This document shows positions 24,838 to 32,749 of a DNA stretch of 35,178 bases, one piece after another. The notes beneath the pieces were generated by a model. It was not told where the DNA came from. It searched no databases and saw only the letters and a program-made list of their open reading frames with translations. The translations under genes and the position numbers were made by a program. Source of the stretch: Candidatus Poribacteria bacterium (lineage in GTDB: Bacteria; Poribacteria; WGA-4E; WGA-3G); assembly GCA_022824265.1 (NCBI GenBank), contig JAJEAG010000018.1, positions 1-35,178 of the forward strand. The letters run 5' to 3'. The first letter of the stretch is position 1. Every line of letters starts with the position of its first letter.

Positions 24838-25884
24838 ATGTCCAATTCGCTTACAGAATACCGTTTTTCTTTCGGACCCTGGAATATACATGAGGGTGCA
24901 GACCCTTTTGGTCCTCTTGTTCGGGAATCATTTAGTTTTGATGAAAAAGTTGATTTCTATCGTGATCTCGGATTTGTAGGCATTCAATTTCATGATGACG
25001 ATGTAGTCCCTGATATTGACAACAAAACACATTCAGAAATCATTTCGCAGACACGAAGTGTTAAGTCACAACTTGATAACCACGGTTTAGTCACAGAGGT
25101 AGTAGCACCACGACTTTGGGAGTCACCATTGACAATTGATGGTGCTTTCACGTCAAATTCTGCAGATGAAAGACAATATGCTATTGAACGTTCAAAACGT
25201 TGTATTGATATAGCAAATGAACTTGAGTGTAGAAATTTTGTATTATGGCTCGCACGGGAAGGTACATATATTCGTGAATCTAAGAGTTCTGCTGGTGCCG
25301 TAGGACAGATTTTGGATGCAATTAATGTCCTACTTGACTATGATCCTGAGATCCGGATCTTGATTGAACCAAAGCCGAATGAACCTATGGATATTGCCTA
25401 TATCCCAACAATTGGTCATGCAATCGGATTAGCATATAGAAGCACTGACCCTGACCGTGTTGGTGGTTTAATAGAAAGTGCGCATGCTATTCTTGCTGGT
25501 TTAGAACCGTCCGATGAAATGGGTTATGCATTGCATCATAAGAAACTTTGGAGTGTCCATCTTAATGACCAGAACGGTCTAAAATTTGATCAAGATAAAG
25601 CATTCGGATCAGCGAATATACGACGTGCCTTCAATCAGGTTCGTGTACTTGAAGAGAATGGGTATGGTAAAAACGGAGAATTTGTGGGATTAGATGTTAA
25701 AGTTATGCGGACACAACCACGTGAAATCTCTACAAAACATCTGTTGAGTAGCCGTAAAACTTTTCTAAATTTACTTGAAAAAGTCCGGACATTAGATAAA
25801 AAAATCGAACAGGAATATATTGCCGCGAGAGATTACGAAGGTTTAGATTTTTACATACTGGAACACTTACTTGGAACACTATAA
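24838..25884 (+). CDS. Xylose isomerase-like TIM-barrel protein
   Basis: 348 residues with strong resemblance to class I XylA along the length: FHDDDVVPD (H52 and D55), APRLWESPLTIDGAFTSN, LAREG, IEPKPNEP (E177, K179), ESAHAILAGL (E213, H216), FDQD (D251, D253) and GLDVKVMR (D286). The aspartate of the HIDLNGQ motif, a metal ligand in XylA, is His here (WSVHLNDQ, H241). So it is likely an aldose-ketose isomerase or relative, but xylose as substrate is not assured. There is no xylulokinase gene nearby. The ATG at 24838 follows GGAG with a short gap. It is divergent from the Omp85 fusion gene. Confidence 0.82.
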   Translation: MSNSLTEYRFSFGPWNIHEGADPFGPLVRESFSFDEKVDFYRDLGFVGIQFHDDDVVPDIDNKTHSEIISQTRSVKSQLDNHGLVTEVVAPRLWESPLTIDGAFTSNSADERQYAIERSKRCIDIANELECRNFVLWLAREGTYIRESKSSAGAVGQILDAINVLLDYDPEIRILIEPKPNEPMDIAYIPTIGHAIGLAYRSTDPDRVGGLIESAHAILAGLEPSDEMGYALHHKKLWSVHLNDQNGLKFDQDKAFGSANIRRAFNQVRVLEENGYGKNGEFVGLDVKVMRTQPREISTKHLLSSRKTFLNLLEKVRTLDKKIEQEYIAARDYEGLDFYILEHLLGTL

Positions 25885-25973
25885 TTTACTATATACATAT
25901 AAATACTACCCTACCTTGTATAAACTCAATCCCCTTTTCAGTAAGACATATAGAAAAATGAGGATAAAGACGC

Positions 25974-26642
25974 ATGACAACGGATAAGAAGTTACTATTT
26001 CCTGACAAACCTATATGTATGGAGGATGGACCTAGTTATAGATCAGTCGTTTTGGTTGGTCCACCAGGCGTTGGTAAGGGAACACAAGGAAAGTTACTAT
26101 CACATATTCCGGGTCTTTTTCACCTTTCTAGCGGGGATATGTTTCGTGAACTTGATGAAGAGTCTGAATTAGGTCAACTCTTTCATCAATATGCAACACA
26201 CGGTGAATTCGTTCCTGATGATATTACGATAAAAACGTGGGAAAAATACATCAGGACGAAAGTGGAATTAAATAAATATAATCCTGAAACCGATTTACTT
26301 GTTCTTGACGGTATCCCGCGAAACATCACACAAGCAGATTTATTATGTCCTTATGTGAATATTCTTAAAGTTCTCTTTTTGGTCTGCGAGGATAGAGAAG
26401 TGATGTTTAAACGAATACGTGGTAGAGCAGTAAAAGAAAAACGACAAGACGATGCTGATGAATTGGTTGCTCGGTACCGATGGGATCTATATAAGAGAGA
26501 TACAGAACCCCTTATAGATCACTATCCTCAAGAATTGGTTAGGATAATTGATGCAGATAATATTCCAGCTGATGTATTACATCAGATATTAGCCGTAATT
26601 GTCCCTTTACAGAAAAGATGTTTTTCTCCTCCCAATTTTTAA
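25974..26642 (+). CDS. Adenylate kinase family protein
   Basis: 222 residues. Motifs: P-loop GPPGVGKGT (29-37), LSSGDMFR (51-58) for NMP binding, LVLDGIPRNITQ (109-120), the RGRA-type arginines (about 149-152) and a short lid followed by RYRWDLYKRDTEPLIDHY. The length and motifs fit nucleoside monophosphate kinases of the Adk/UMP-CMP group without a zinc-binding lid. There is an about 22-residue N-terminal extension before the usual first strand. GAGG lies 10 bases before the ATG. It is not in the ribosomal-protein context in which adk is usually found (secY-adk), so it may be a second paralogue. Confidence 0.85.
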   Translation: MTTDKKLLFPDKPICMEDGPSYRSVVLVGPPGVGKGTQGKLLSHIPGLFHLSSGDMFRELDEESELGQLFHQYATHGEFVPDDITIKTWEKYIRTKVELNKYNPETDLLVLDGIPRNITQADLLCPYVNILKVLFLVCEDREVMFKRIRGRAVKEKRQDDADELVARYRWDLYKRDTEPLIDHYPQELVRIIDADNIPADVLHQILAVIVPLQKRCFSPPNF

Positions 26643-26743
26643 TACCTGTGTCTGTTTCTTAACCCATTCTAAATCTACAATTAACGTGAGTTTGATAAAT
26701 CATAATATTTTATAGTAAAATCCAAAAATATATTCACACTCCT

Positions 26744-26768
26744 TGGTAGGTGCGGTTTCTAACCGCAC
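26744..26768. repeat. GGTAGGnGCGGTT-type palindrome, left copy
   Basis: GTGCGGTT (26750-26757), TCT, AACCGCAC (26761-26768), preceded by GGTAG. The inverted counterpart is at 27038-27063. Confidence 0.6.
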
Positions 26769-26778
26769 TATTTACACA

Positions 26779-26995
26779 GGTTCAGTTAGGAAACCGAACC
26801 ATAAGCGTCAATTTAAGGAAATTCAGACGATGCAAAGTAGTAGGCACACTCCGTGTGCCGTATACAATAAGGGTATTCAACGCGGATTTGATATGGTATA
26901 TACTAAAAGAATGTATGTTAGACGGCACACGGCGTGTGCCTACTACCTTTAAATCAACACTAAATTGATGCCTATGGTTCAGTTAGGAAACCGAA
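26779..26995. mobile_element. MITE-like element, copy 2 (175-bp core with terminal inverted repeats and flanking direct repeats)
   Basis: The core 26801-26975 starts ATAAGCGTCAATTTA and ends TAAATTGATGCCTAT, the same ends as the element at 1500-1817. It is flanked by 20-base direct repeats GGTTCAGTTAGGAAACCGAA (26779-26798 and 26976-26995). The right copy is followed by TC rather than CC, which suggests that AACC at the left belongs to the element and that the duplicated target is 14 bp (CAGTTAGGAAACCG). The target is itself palindrome-like. Inside, 25-base arms GTAGTAGGCACAC... (26837-26861 and 26922-26946) are inverted with one mismatch, and each arm is a hairpin GGCACAC/GTGTGCC. No protein is encoded. 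Confidence 0.75.
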
Positions 26996-27037
26996 TCTAC
27001 TGAGTGTATAAGTAATTACGAATTTTACCATAACTCA

Positions 27038-27063
27038 GAGCGGTTAGGAAACCGCTCCTACCG
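27038..27063. repeat. GGTAGGnGCGGTT-type palindrome, right copy
   Basis: GAGCGGTT (27038-27045), AGGA, AACCGCTC (27050-27057), followed by CTACCGG. Read on the opposite strand it matches the left copy at 26744-26768, so the two bound a 320-base segment in which the MITE-like element lies. Confidence 0.6.
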
Positions 27064-27128
27064 GATTATGGGAATAAGGTTTTATGCAAAATGAAGTTCA
27101 TATATCTATTATCAAACTCACATTACAA

Positions 27129-28736
27129 TTAATCGGTACGTTGATAGAGATGGATCTCAGGATGTATTAGTGCTCGTATTGGAAAAGGGGCACGGTTATC
27201 AGATATTCTGATACCAATGAACCGTGGTGTGCGGCGGAATACCTTGCGTAGTTTATAACGACTGTCTTCTCCAATTATCCATTTGTAAAATTGTAACGTT
27301 TCTTCAAATGTTATATCTTCAATTGGGTACCAATCATCATTTTTATAGTCTTGAGGATTCTGTGCGTATTTAAGGAACACCTCCATGTTAGGATAGATGA
27401 TTATTACCCACTCAGTATCCTCATCAGCCAATTCAAGATCAACATTAGGTATTAGCCAATCAAATAAGATTATAGGTGAACGCGAAATTGTCTCCTCTTG
27501 AGGAATGTTCTCCGTAATCCAATTTGTTGCTTCCATACCTGTAGGTTGAGAGATCATTACAGCAACAAATGCTCCAGTATAAATAAATGAATATATCCAG
27601 ACCACTACCCCAAAAACTATTCCAATATGTTTATTAAGTGAAAGTAAAAACGATGCAGCAATTACAATCAGTGCGGGGTAGAGAATCAGTAAATGACGCG
27701 TGAATGAAACTTTGTATGAACCAATAAACAGAAGATACGGAATAATAAAAAATAGTAAAAATAATTCTTGTCGGTGTTCTTGAATTGATAAATGTTCTGT
27801 GTAGTGTTTTCTTATAGATTGCCCCGTCTTAAAAAGTGTATATACAACACCAATACCTACAAGTATAGCAAGTGGTAATCCCAACCCCCATTTGAAAAGT
27901 ACTCCTAAATACAGAAAACGTTCTAACCAACCTGTATCTCCAGTAGAAAAAAGCCCGAAATGACCACGATGGTAGTGCATGGTCTCATACCAGAAATCAT
28001 CAAAGAAATGATTCCATTCTTGTGAGAACATATCAATTAACCAATATGGACAGATCAATGTAAAGGTAATTGCACATACACCCAAAATCGCTGCTAATTT
28101 TCGGTAAAAGTATCTTGTGTCGTATAGGAAAATAATAGGAAGAACGACAAAAACGGTTGTGTACTTAACTGCAATTCCTATCCCCGCAACAATACCTAAC
28201 TGTAAACAGGTTCGAAATGTTAGGTTAGTGTCTTTAGTAACTAACCAGAGGAAGAGTGTTACACAAAAGGTGGCAGGTATATCTACAAGGGCAAAACGGG
28301 ATTCGTTGGTAGCATGTAACATTGCAACAGTTAAAAAAGCAGCAGCAATTAATCCAACACGTCGGTTGTAACATCTTAGACCGAGACAATAGGTTAACCA
28401 GATTGTACCTGTTGACAGGAGAAGGTTAATGAAACGAGCAATCCATATCACACTTGATTCAGTCATTTCCAATCCGAAGATTGAAAGGATTTTACCAATC
28501 AGAGCAATAAGGTAGAACCATGCTGTGCCGGGCCAATTATAGATTGATGGAGCTGCGGTAAGATTGATAAGATTAAGGACATCCTGAGAAATAAGCATTT
28601 CGCGAGGATCAGGAGTATCGGGTAAACCAACACCTATGCCAAGAAGGCGTATGACGAAACCGAAAACAATGATAGCAGTAATTAGAATGGAGTTAGGAAC
28701 ATAGGGTTGATGTCTTAACGTGGTCAGGAATTTCAT
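27129..28736 (-). CDS. GT-C glycosyltransferase, GT39/ArnT-like (PMT_2)
   Basis: A 535-residue membrane protein with about 11-12 hydrophobic segments. The first periplasmic loop after the first segment has LPDTPDPREMLI, where GT39/PMT-like enzymes keep an acidic pair. WPGTAWFYLIALIGK, RFINLLLSTGTIWLTYCLGLRCYNRRVGLIAA and ESRFALVDIPATF are typical of the PMT_2 domain. Such enzymes take a sugar from a lipid-phosphate donor on the periplasmic side. The C-terminal 130 residues form a soluble domain. The start at 28736 lies 7 bases after the stop of the acetyltransferase gene, so the two are likely co-translated; no SD is evident. Confidence 0.85.
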   Translation of the reverse strand: MKFLTTLRHQPYVPNSILITAIIVFGFVIRLLGIGVGLPDTPDPREMLISQDVLNLINLTAAPSIYNWPGTAWFYLIALIGKILSIFGLEMTESSVIWIARFINLLLSTGTIWLTYCLGLRCYNRRVGLIAAAFLTVAMLHATNESRFALVDIPATFCVTLFLWLVTKDTNLTFRTCLQLGIVAGIGIAVKYTTVFVVLPIIFLYDTRYFYRKLAAILGVCAITFTLICPYWLIDMFSQEWNHFFDDFWYETMHYHRGHFGLFSTGDTGWLERFLYLGVLFKWGLGLPLAILVGIGVVYTLFKTGQSIRKHYTEHLSIQEHRQELFLLFFIIPYLLFIGSYKVSFTRHLLILYPALIVIAASFLLSLNKHIGIVFGVVVWIYSFIYTGAFVAVMISQPTGMEATNWITENIPQEETISRSPIILFDWLIPNVDLELADEDTEWVIIIYPNMEVFLKYAQNPQDYKNDDWYPIEDITFEETLQFYKWIIGEDSRYKLRKVFRRTPRFIGIRISDNRAPFPIRALIHPEIHLYQRTD

Positions 28737-28743
28737 ACTGACA

Positions 28744-29340
28744 TTATTGTGAAACCTTTGCCCACAATTCGGAAGGAAGTATTGCTGCTACTTGTGTGAT
28801 TTGCATTGTCATGTGAGGAATTTCAAATTGTGTAAATATAGTTTTCCAACGTTCATGCTGGGAATCCTCAACATAAACAGGAACAAATCCTAAATTAAGA
28901 TAGGTCTTAATCGCTGGCATGCGAAAGTCGTCTGTATCAAGCATGGAACAAGTGAATCCATGATCGTAAAAATAATATAAAACTGCAAGGGATACCCACT
29001 TTCCAAGTTTCTGCCCAGTGTGTTCACCTAAAACCCCGACCATGTGGACATATCCAACATCTGTTTCATCAACGGATTGCCGCCATGCACAAGCAGTACC
29101 GACAGGTCTATCCTGATGTGTTACAAAGAAGAGCCCCTCTGGAACAAATACATCACGACTGATTATTTCATTATGTGTATCTTGAGGTGTGCGTTTCCTA
29201 CCACCAAATGAATCACTAATGATATTTGCCCAATGCGCCTCATCACCTTCTTGGTATGTCCGCAGACCGTATTCATCAGGAAGCTCTAACTTTGGTAAAT
29301 CATCAAGATTGGGTCGTACCATTCTAAGTTGACGTGCCAT
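28744..29340 (-). CDS. GNAT family N-acetyltransferase
   Basis: 198 residues. The GNAT core has GLRTYQEGDEAHWANIISDSFGG (first strand and helix), PVGTACAW (strand 4), VGYVHMVGVLGEHTGQKLGKWVSLAVLYYFYDHG (the acetyl-CoA pyrophosphate loop, in the form V.x.x.x.G.x.G/K), and DDFRMPAIKTYLNLGFVPVYVED (helix 4 and strand 7). The cosubstrate is acetyl-CoA; the substrate is unknown. The ATG at 29340 has AAGGA 8 bases upstream; a longer TTG start at 29388 is not supported. Together with the GT39-like gene it may act on a glycan or envelope component. Confidence 0.85.
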   Translation of the reverse strand: MARQLRMVRPNLDDLPKLELPDEYGLRTYQEGDEAHWANIISDSFGGRKRTPQDTHNEIISRDVFVPEGLFFVTHQDRPVGTACAWRQSVDETDVGYVHMVGVLGEHTGQKLGKWVSLAVLYYFYDHGFTCSMLDTDDFRMPAIKTYLNLGFVPVYVEDSQHERWKTIFTQFEIPHMTMQITQVAAILPSELWAKVSQ

Positions 29341-29443
29341 CTGCTGAATCCTTATGTTGATGTTTATAGTAGGAGCGTTTGGAGACAAGATTAGTGATTA
29401 CAGAAAATAAATGTAAAAGGAATCGTATATTATATGGATAACC

Positions 29444-30178
29444 TTAGTCAGTACTCTCTGATTGAAGCCGTTCTATCTCCGCTAACGCCTTCGCAAGTTC
29501 TGCTTCTGCAGATTTTCGTGCGTTTGCTTCCTTTTCAGCGAGTTCTTCAGCAGATTTTCGTGCGTTTGCTTCCTCTTCTGCGCGTTCTCGAACCGTTCTT
29601 ACTTCCTCTTGTAGTGATTGCATCCACTGTCCGATATTAGGGTTATAGAGACGCAACTTACCTTCGCATTCTCCTAACTCCAATCCTAATACAACCGATG
29701 GGAGTCGATCATCTACTAATTCAATATCTTGGTATTCGCCATCAATTAACCTATATCCACTAAAACTTGGCACAACCTGTCCAAGTGGATCGTAGATATA
29801 ATATTCTTTGACTCCGAGGACAGTAGCATAGAGTTCTTTTTTTCTACCAATATCATGCCGATAGGTGCTTGGACTTGCAACTTCCAATACAAAATCGGGT
29901 GTATTTGCTTCTTCCCATGTAAGAAAAGTGTTCCGAAGTTTCTTTTTAACTCCAAAGACAACAAACACATCAGGGGAAATGGATTTCCTCGGATCCCCTT
30001 CCTGATAATACATGAGGAGGTTGCCTGAAACATAAACATCATTCTCATACTGAAAATGGTCTTCCAGCATCTGAATGAAATCCATCATCAATTTTCTGTG
30101 TACATCAGTTTCTGCCATCGGTTTCCCATCCGATTCCGGATAGATTATTGTCGGCGCAGATTGTATTTTGTTCTGCAT
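29444..30178 (-). CDS. Uma2 family (DUF820) putative nuclease with coiled-coil tail
   Basis: 244 residues. The core (about 25-185) has the PD-(D/E)XK-like signature of Uma2 proteins: SPDVFVVFGVKKK, PDFVLEVASPSTYRHDIGRKKELYA, GVKEYYIYDP. The C-terminal 50 residues are a charged Ala/Glu-rich coiled coil with a 14-residue repeat (ANARKSAEELAEKE, ANARKSAEAELAKA). Uma2 proteins are abundant in Cyanobacteria and similar genomes; the role is not established. Start at 30178 with GGGAG 8 bases upstream, rather than an in-frame TTG at 30199. A consensus promoter lies just upstream. Confidence 0.88.
   Translation of the reverse strand: MQNKIQSAPTIIYPESDGKPMAETDVHRKLMMDFIQMLEDHFQYENDVYVSGNLLMYYQEGDPRKSISPDVFVVFGVKKKLRNTFLTWEEANTPDFVLEVASPSTYRHDIGRKKELYATVLGVKEYYIYDPLGQVVPSFSGYRLIDGEYQDIELVDDRLPSVVLGLELGECEGKLRLYNPNIGQWMQSLQEEVRTVRERAEEEANARKSAEELAEKEANARKSAEAELAKALAEIERLQSESTD
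29508..29573 (-). repeat. 42-base tandem repeat in the Uma2 gene
   Basis: An identical 24-base stretch beginning GCAGATTTTCGTGCG occurs at 29508-29531 and 29550-29573, a period of 42 bases equal to 14 codons. It encodes the coiled-coil repeat ANARKSAEE. Slippage could change the tail length. Confidence 0.75.
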
Positions 30179-30226
30179 CGTATTATCTCCCAGTATCAAT
30201 TTTATATACGTATATATTTTTATTTT

Positions 30227-30255
30227 AGTATATTACAAAGAGGTATGGATGTCAA
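30227..30255 (-). promoter_or_regulatory. Consensus promoter of the Uma2 gene
   Basis: On the minus strand TTGACA (30255-30250), 17 bases, TATACT (30232-30227). Start would be near 30220, about 42 bases before the ATG. Confidence 0.7.
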
Positions 30256-30278
30256 GGTCTATATGACATCGCGCTGGG

Positions 30279-30313
30279 TTTCATATTAGATGTTTCCAAC
30301 ATCTAATATGAAA
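30279..30313. promoter_or_regulatory. Perfect 16-bp-arm palindrome midway between divergent promoters
   Basis: TTTCATATTAGATGTT (30279-30294), TCC, AACATCTAATATGAAA (30298-30313). The edges lie 23 and 24 bases from the -35 boxes of the leftward (30255) and rightward (30338) promoters. It is not followed by a T-run in either direction and stands upstream of both genes, so an operator or binding site is more likely than a terminator. Confidence 0.6.
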
Positions 30314-30337
30314 TAAAAACAGTTCTACTTATTTATA

Positions 30338-30366
30338 TTGCTGTCTTATTCATTGTTTTATATAAT
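30338..30366 (+). promoter_or_regulatory. Promoter of the sugar isomerase-like gene
   Basis: TTGCTG (30338-30343), 17 bases, TATAAT (30361-30366). Start would be near 30373, about 27 bases before the ATG. Confidence 0.55.
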
Positions 30367-30399
30367 CATATTATACAGATTTATTTATAGGAGATGTAT

Positions 30400-31200
30400 A
30401 TGCACGTTGGACTTATGGAAGGAACAATTCACCGAAAAACACTTACTGAGAGTCTCAATGCAGTTGTGGAACACGGAATTTATCATTTGCAGTATCATGT
30501 GCCTTTTTCAACATCCATAACAAACATTCGTAAGGAGATGGATGTCCACAATATCAATATAGTTGCTCTATCAGGCACTTACAATATGATTGATCCTGAT
30601 ATTCAGAAACGTCACGATGGATTGCAGAAGTTACGCTATGTTGCTCAACAGTGTGAAACACTTGGCACATCAGTGATTACACTCTGCACCGGTTCTCGCG
30701 ATCCACATAGCATGTGGCGCGCTCACCCAGGCAATAACTCAATTTCCGCATGGAAAGACTTGATTGTCTCAATGGAAGAAGCTTTGGAGATTGCAGAGGA
30801 ATACCGAGTGACCTTGGCATTTGAACCGGAGGTGTCTAATGTGGTTGATACAGCACAGAAAGCACGCAATCTGCTTGATGAGATGAAATCACCTTACTTG
30901 AAGGTTGTAATGGATGGTGCGAACATCTTTCATAAAGGGGAATTACCAAAGATGCGTGAAATGCTTGACGAGGCTTTTGATCTGTTAGGTAATGATATTG
31001 CACTTGCACATGCAAAGGATTTGGATCGGGATGGACATGCAGGAAACCTTGCGGCAGGGACGGGATTGTTAGATTACGATCAATATATCGACTTGTTGAA
31101 GAAAAGTGGTTATGAGGGTGCGGTGGTATTGCATGGGTTAACTGAAGAACAAGTGCCTTTCTGTACAAAGTTTTTGCAAGAGAAGATTGATGCAGTGTAG
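30400..31200 (+). CDS. Sugar phosphate isomerase/epimerase-like TIM-barrel protein
   Basis: 266 residues of the AP-endonuclease-2/xylose isomerase-like TIM-barrel superfamily. Likely metal ligands are the Glu in LAFEPEVSN, the Asp in VVMDGANIFH, the His in IALAHAKDLD and the Glu or His in the last strand (VVLHGLTEEQ). The enzyme would isomerise or epimerise a sugar or inositol-type compound in the cytoplasm; the substrate is not clear. I choose the second ATG (30400): AGGAG (30389-30393) is 6 bases upstream, whereas it directly abuts the first ATG at 30394. Confidence 0.85.
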   Translation: MHVGLMEGTIHRKTLTESLNAVVEHGIYHLQYHVPFSTSITNIRKEMDVHNINIVALSGTYNMIDPDIQKRHDGLQKLRYVAQQCETLGTSVITLCTGSRDPHSMWRAHPGNNSISAWKDLIVSMEEALEIAEEYRVTLAFEPEVSNVVDTAQKARNLLDEMKSPYLKVVMDGANIFHKGELPKMREMLDEAFDLLGNDIALAHAKDLDRDGHAGNLAAGTGLLDYDQYIDLLKKSGYEGAVVLHGLTEEQVPFCTKFLQEKIDAV

Positions 31201-31248
31201 AGTATGGTTTCAATGTGATAAATTCACATCACGAGTAAATCACTTATA

Positions 31249-31698
31249 TTAAAACTGTTTATCACTATCCAGCAAAATAGTTACAGGTCCATCGTTGACC
31301 AAGTGCACATCCATCATTGCTTGGAAAGTGCCGCCTTTTGTTGGAATGTTCAACTCTTCTAAAACAGATATGAACTTTTCATACAATTCGTTTGCAATTT
31401 CTGGACGTGCTGCACCAATAAAACTTGGTCGTCTGCCCTTACGGCAGTCACCGTAAAGCGTGAATTGCGATACAACCAATGCCGAACCACCAATATCCAG
31501 CAACGAACAATTCATTTTACCATCAGTATCTTCAAAGATACGTAGATTCGCAGCTTTGTTCGCTATATATTCTATCTCTGCTTCCGTATCATCGTGTGCA
31601 ATACCGATAAAAATAAGTAGACCCGTATCTATTTCTGATACAAGTTCACCGTCTACAGTCACACTTGCTGATTTGACGCGTTGGATAACTGCTCTCAT
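31249..31698 (-). CDS. dtd: D-aminoacyl-tRNA deacylase
   Basis: 149 residues, the usual length of Dtd. The diagnostic motifs are both present: SQFTLYGD at 77-84 (SQxTL, with the catalytic-site Thr) and NDGPVTI at 135-141 (the N-x-G-P-x-T cross-subunit motif). It removes D-amino acids, and Gly mischarged on tRNA-Ala, from tRNA. The start [18 protein letters not shown] is the standard N-terminus. It ends 48 bases from the convergent TIM-barrel gene; a weak hairpin ATGTGA/TCACAT (31213-31229) lies between. Confidence 0.95.
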   Translation of the reverse strand: MRAVIQRVKSASVTVDGELVSEIDTGLLIFIGIAHDDTEAEIEYIANKAANLRIFEDTDGKMNCSLLDIGGSALVVSQFTLYGDCRKGRRPSFIGAARPEIANELYEKFISVLEELNIPTKGGTFQAMMDVHLVNDGPVTILLDSDKQF

Positions 31699-31764
31699 GT
31701 GTTGTTCTTGTTAGGTACCGAAGCATACATCACCGACGTTTGCTATCTGATTAAAATGTTTAAT

Positions 31765-32715
31765 TTAGAATAGCAACTGATTCTCTTCAGTTTCCTGTGC
31801 CTTTTCTCCACCAAGCATTAGATTAAACTGAAAACCGGGACGGCTATCTCTCAGGTTGAATCCTAACTGAAATGCCAGAGTCCGGGACACTTCATATCGG
31901 AATGCAAGTCCAATAATATTTGATAAACTTATACCCGAATATAGGAGTTCACGTGAAAAATCGGCAGCAAACCACATGTTATCTGCTAATGCAATTTCAC
32001 CACCTCCCTGCCAATTAAACGAAAAGGAATCAGTGGTTCTGATTGATTTTGATGATAGTGATACACCTGCTCCAGCGTGAAACCTTAGAAATGCTCCGAC
32101 CTGTTGTGAACCAACAAAAAAGACATTCATTCCAACATAAGGAAATCCATTAATTGGGTCGTGGTCAAGGAATTCATCTTCAGAATTAAGACGGTCATCT
32201 GCGGTGAAACCTGATGAAAAATGTCCTCCAATGGAGATACTCGGAAACCCGTCATTTCTGGGTGGAATCATGTTATATTTTAATCCGACCAAACCATCAT
32301 ACAGGGGTTGGTCATAAACACGATCAGAACTGATGTCAGGGTTTCCTGTGTTGTAATAATCATCAACCACTTTATGTACATTACCAACAGATAGAGTTGT
32401 ACCCAATTGTAGGTCAAGTTTATCACTTAACCCATAAGTAAATCGGACGGGTATGATGAAAGTCTCGATCTCAAGTGATGTAATATGTTGTTCCTCAAAT
32501 CCACCGATAACAACATTTTGACTCTCTTCTGGAGTTAATTCCTTTTTGGAATACTGGAACAGACCAATAGAAGTTGTAGAACCACCTTTACCTATCGGTT
32601 CAGCGGTTTGTATAGTAGTAAGTTGTGAAACAGGTGGTGATTGTGCGAAAATTGGAGCATTAATTCCGATGAATATAAAAAGTATTAGAATTGCTATTCG
32701 GTTTTTAAACTGCAT
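31765..32715 (-). CDS. Predicted outer-membrane beta-barrel protein
   Basis: 316 residues. It has a signal peptide (about 1-25, IAILILFIFIGINAPIFAQ) and then alternating amphipathic strands such as FIIPVRFTYGLSDKLDLQLGTTLSVGNV, PSISIGGHFSSGF and LAFQLGFNLRDSRPGFQFNLMLGG. No enzymatic motif is seen. The family resembles the general group of barrel proteins compared with phenol-degradation or DUF-type porins; no firm name can be given. The ATG at 32715 has AAGGA at 7-11 bases upstream. It lies 34 bases after the FN3 lipoprotein gene and is probably in an operon with it. Confidence 0.7.
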   Translation of the reverse strand: MQFKNRIAILILFIFIGINAPIFAQSPPVSQLTTIQTAEPIGKGGSTTSIGLFQYSKKELTPEESQNVVIGGFEEQHITSLEIETFIIPVRFTYGLSDKLDLQLGTTLSVGNVHKVVDDYYNTGNPDISSDRVYDQPLYDGLVGLKYNMIPPRNDGFPSISIGGHFSSGFTADDRLNSEDEFLDHDPINGFPYVGMNVFFVGSQQVGAFLRFHAGAGVSLSSKSIRTTDSFSFNWQGGGEIALADNMWFAADFSRELLYSGISLSNIIGLAFRYEVSRTLAFQLGFNLRDSRPGFQFNLMLGGEKAQETEENQLLF

Positions 32716-32749
32716 GTTTTTTCCTTTTCTATCTCTTATGACATCTATT

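Noticed and set aside
26743-26968. Two overlapping open frames of about 70 codons
   Set aside because: They cover palindromes and inverted repeats of the MITE-like element; their sequence reflects the repeats.
29508-29573. Possible CRISPR-like direct repeats
   Set aside because: Only two copies, in frame within a coding region, period 42 equal to 14 codons of a coiled coil.
29434-29640. 68-codon open frame on the + strand with Leu/Val-rich repeats
   Set aside because: It is the complement of the coiled-coil tail of the Uma2 gene.
31213-31229. Possible CRP site TGTGA-N5-TCACA or terminator
   Set aside because: Spacer is 5 rather than 6 bases, it lies between convergent gene ends, and there is no T-run; only a weak hairpin.
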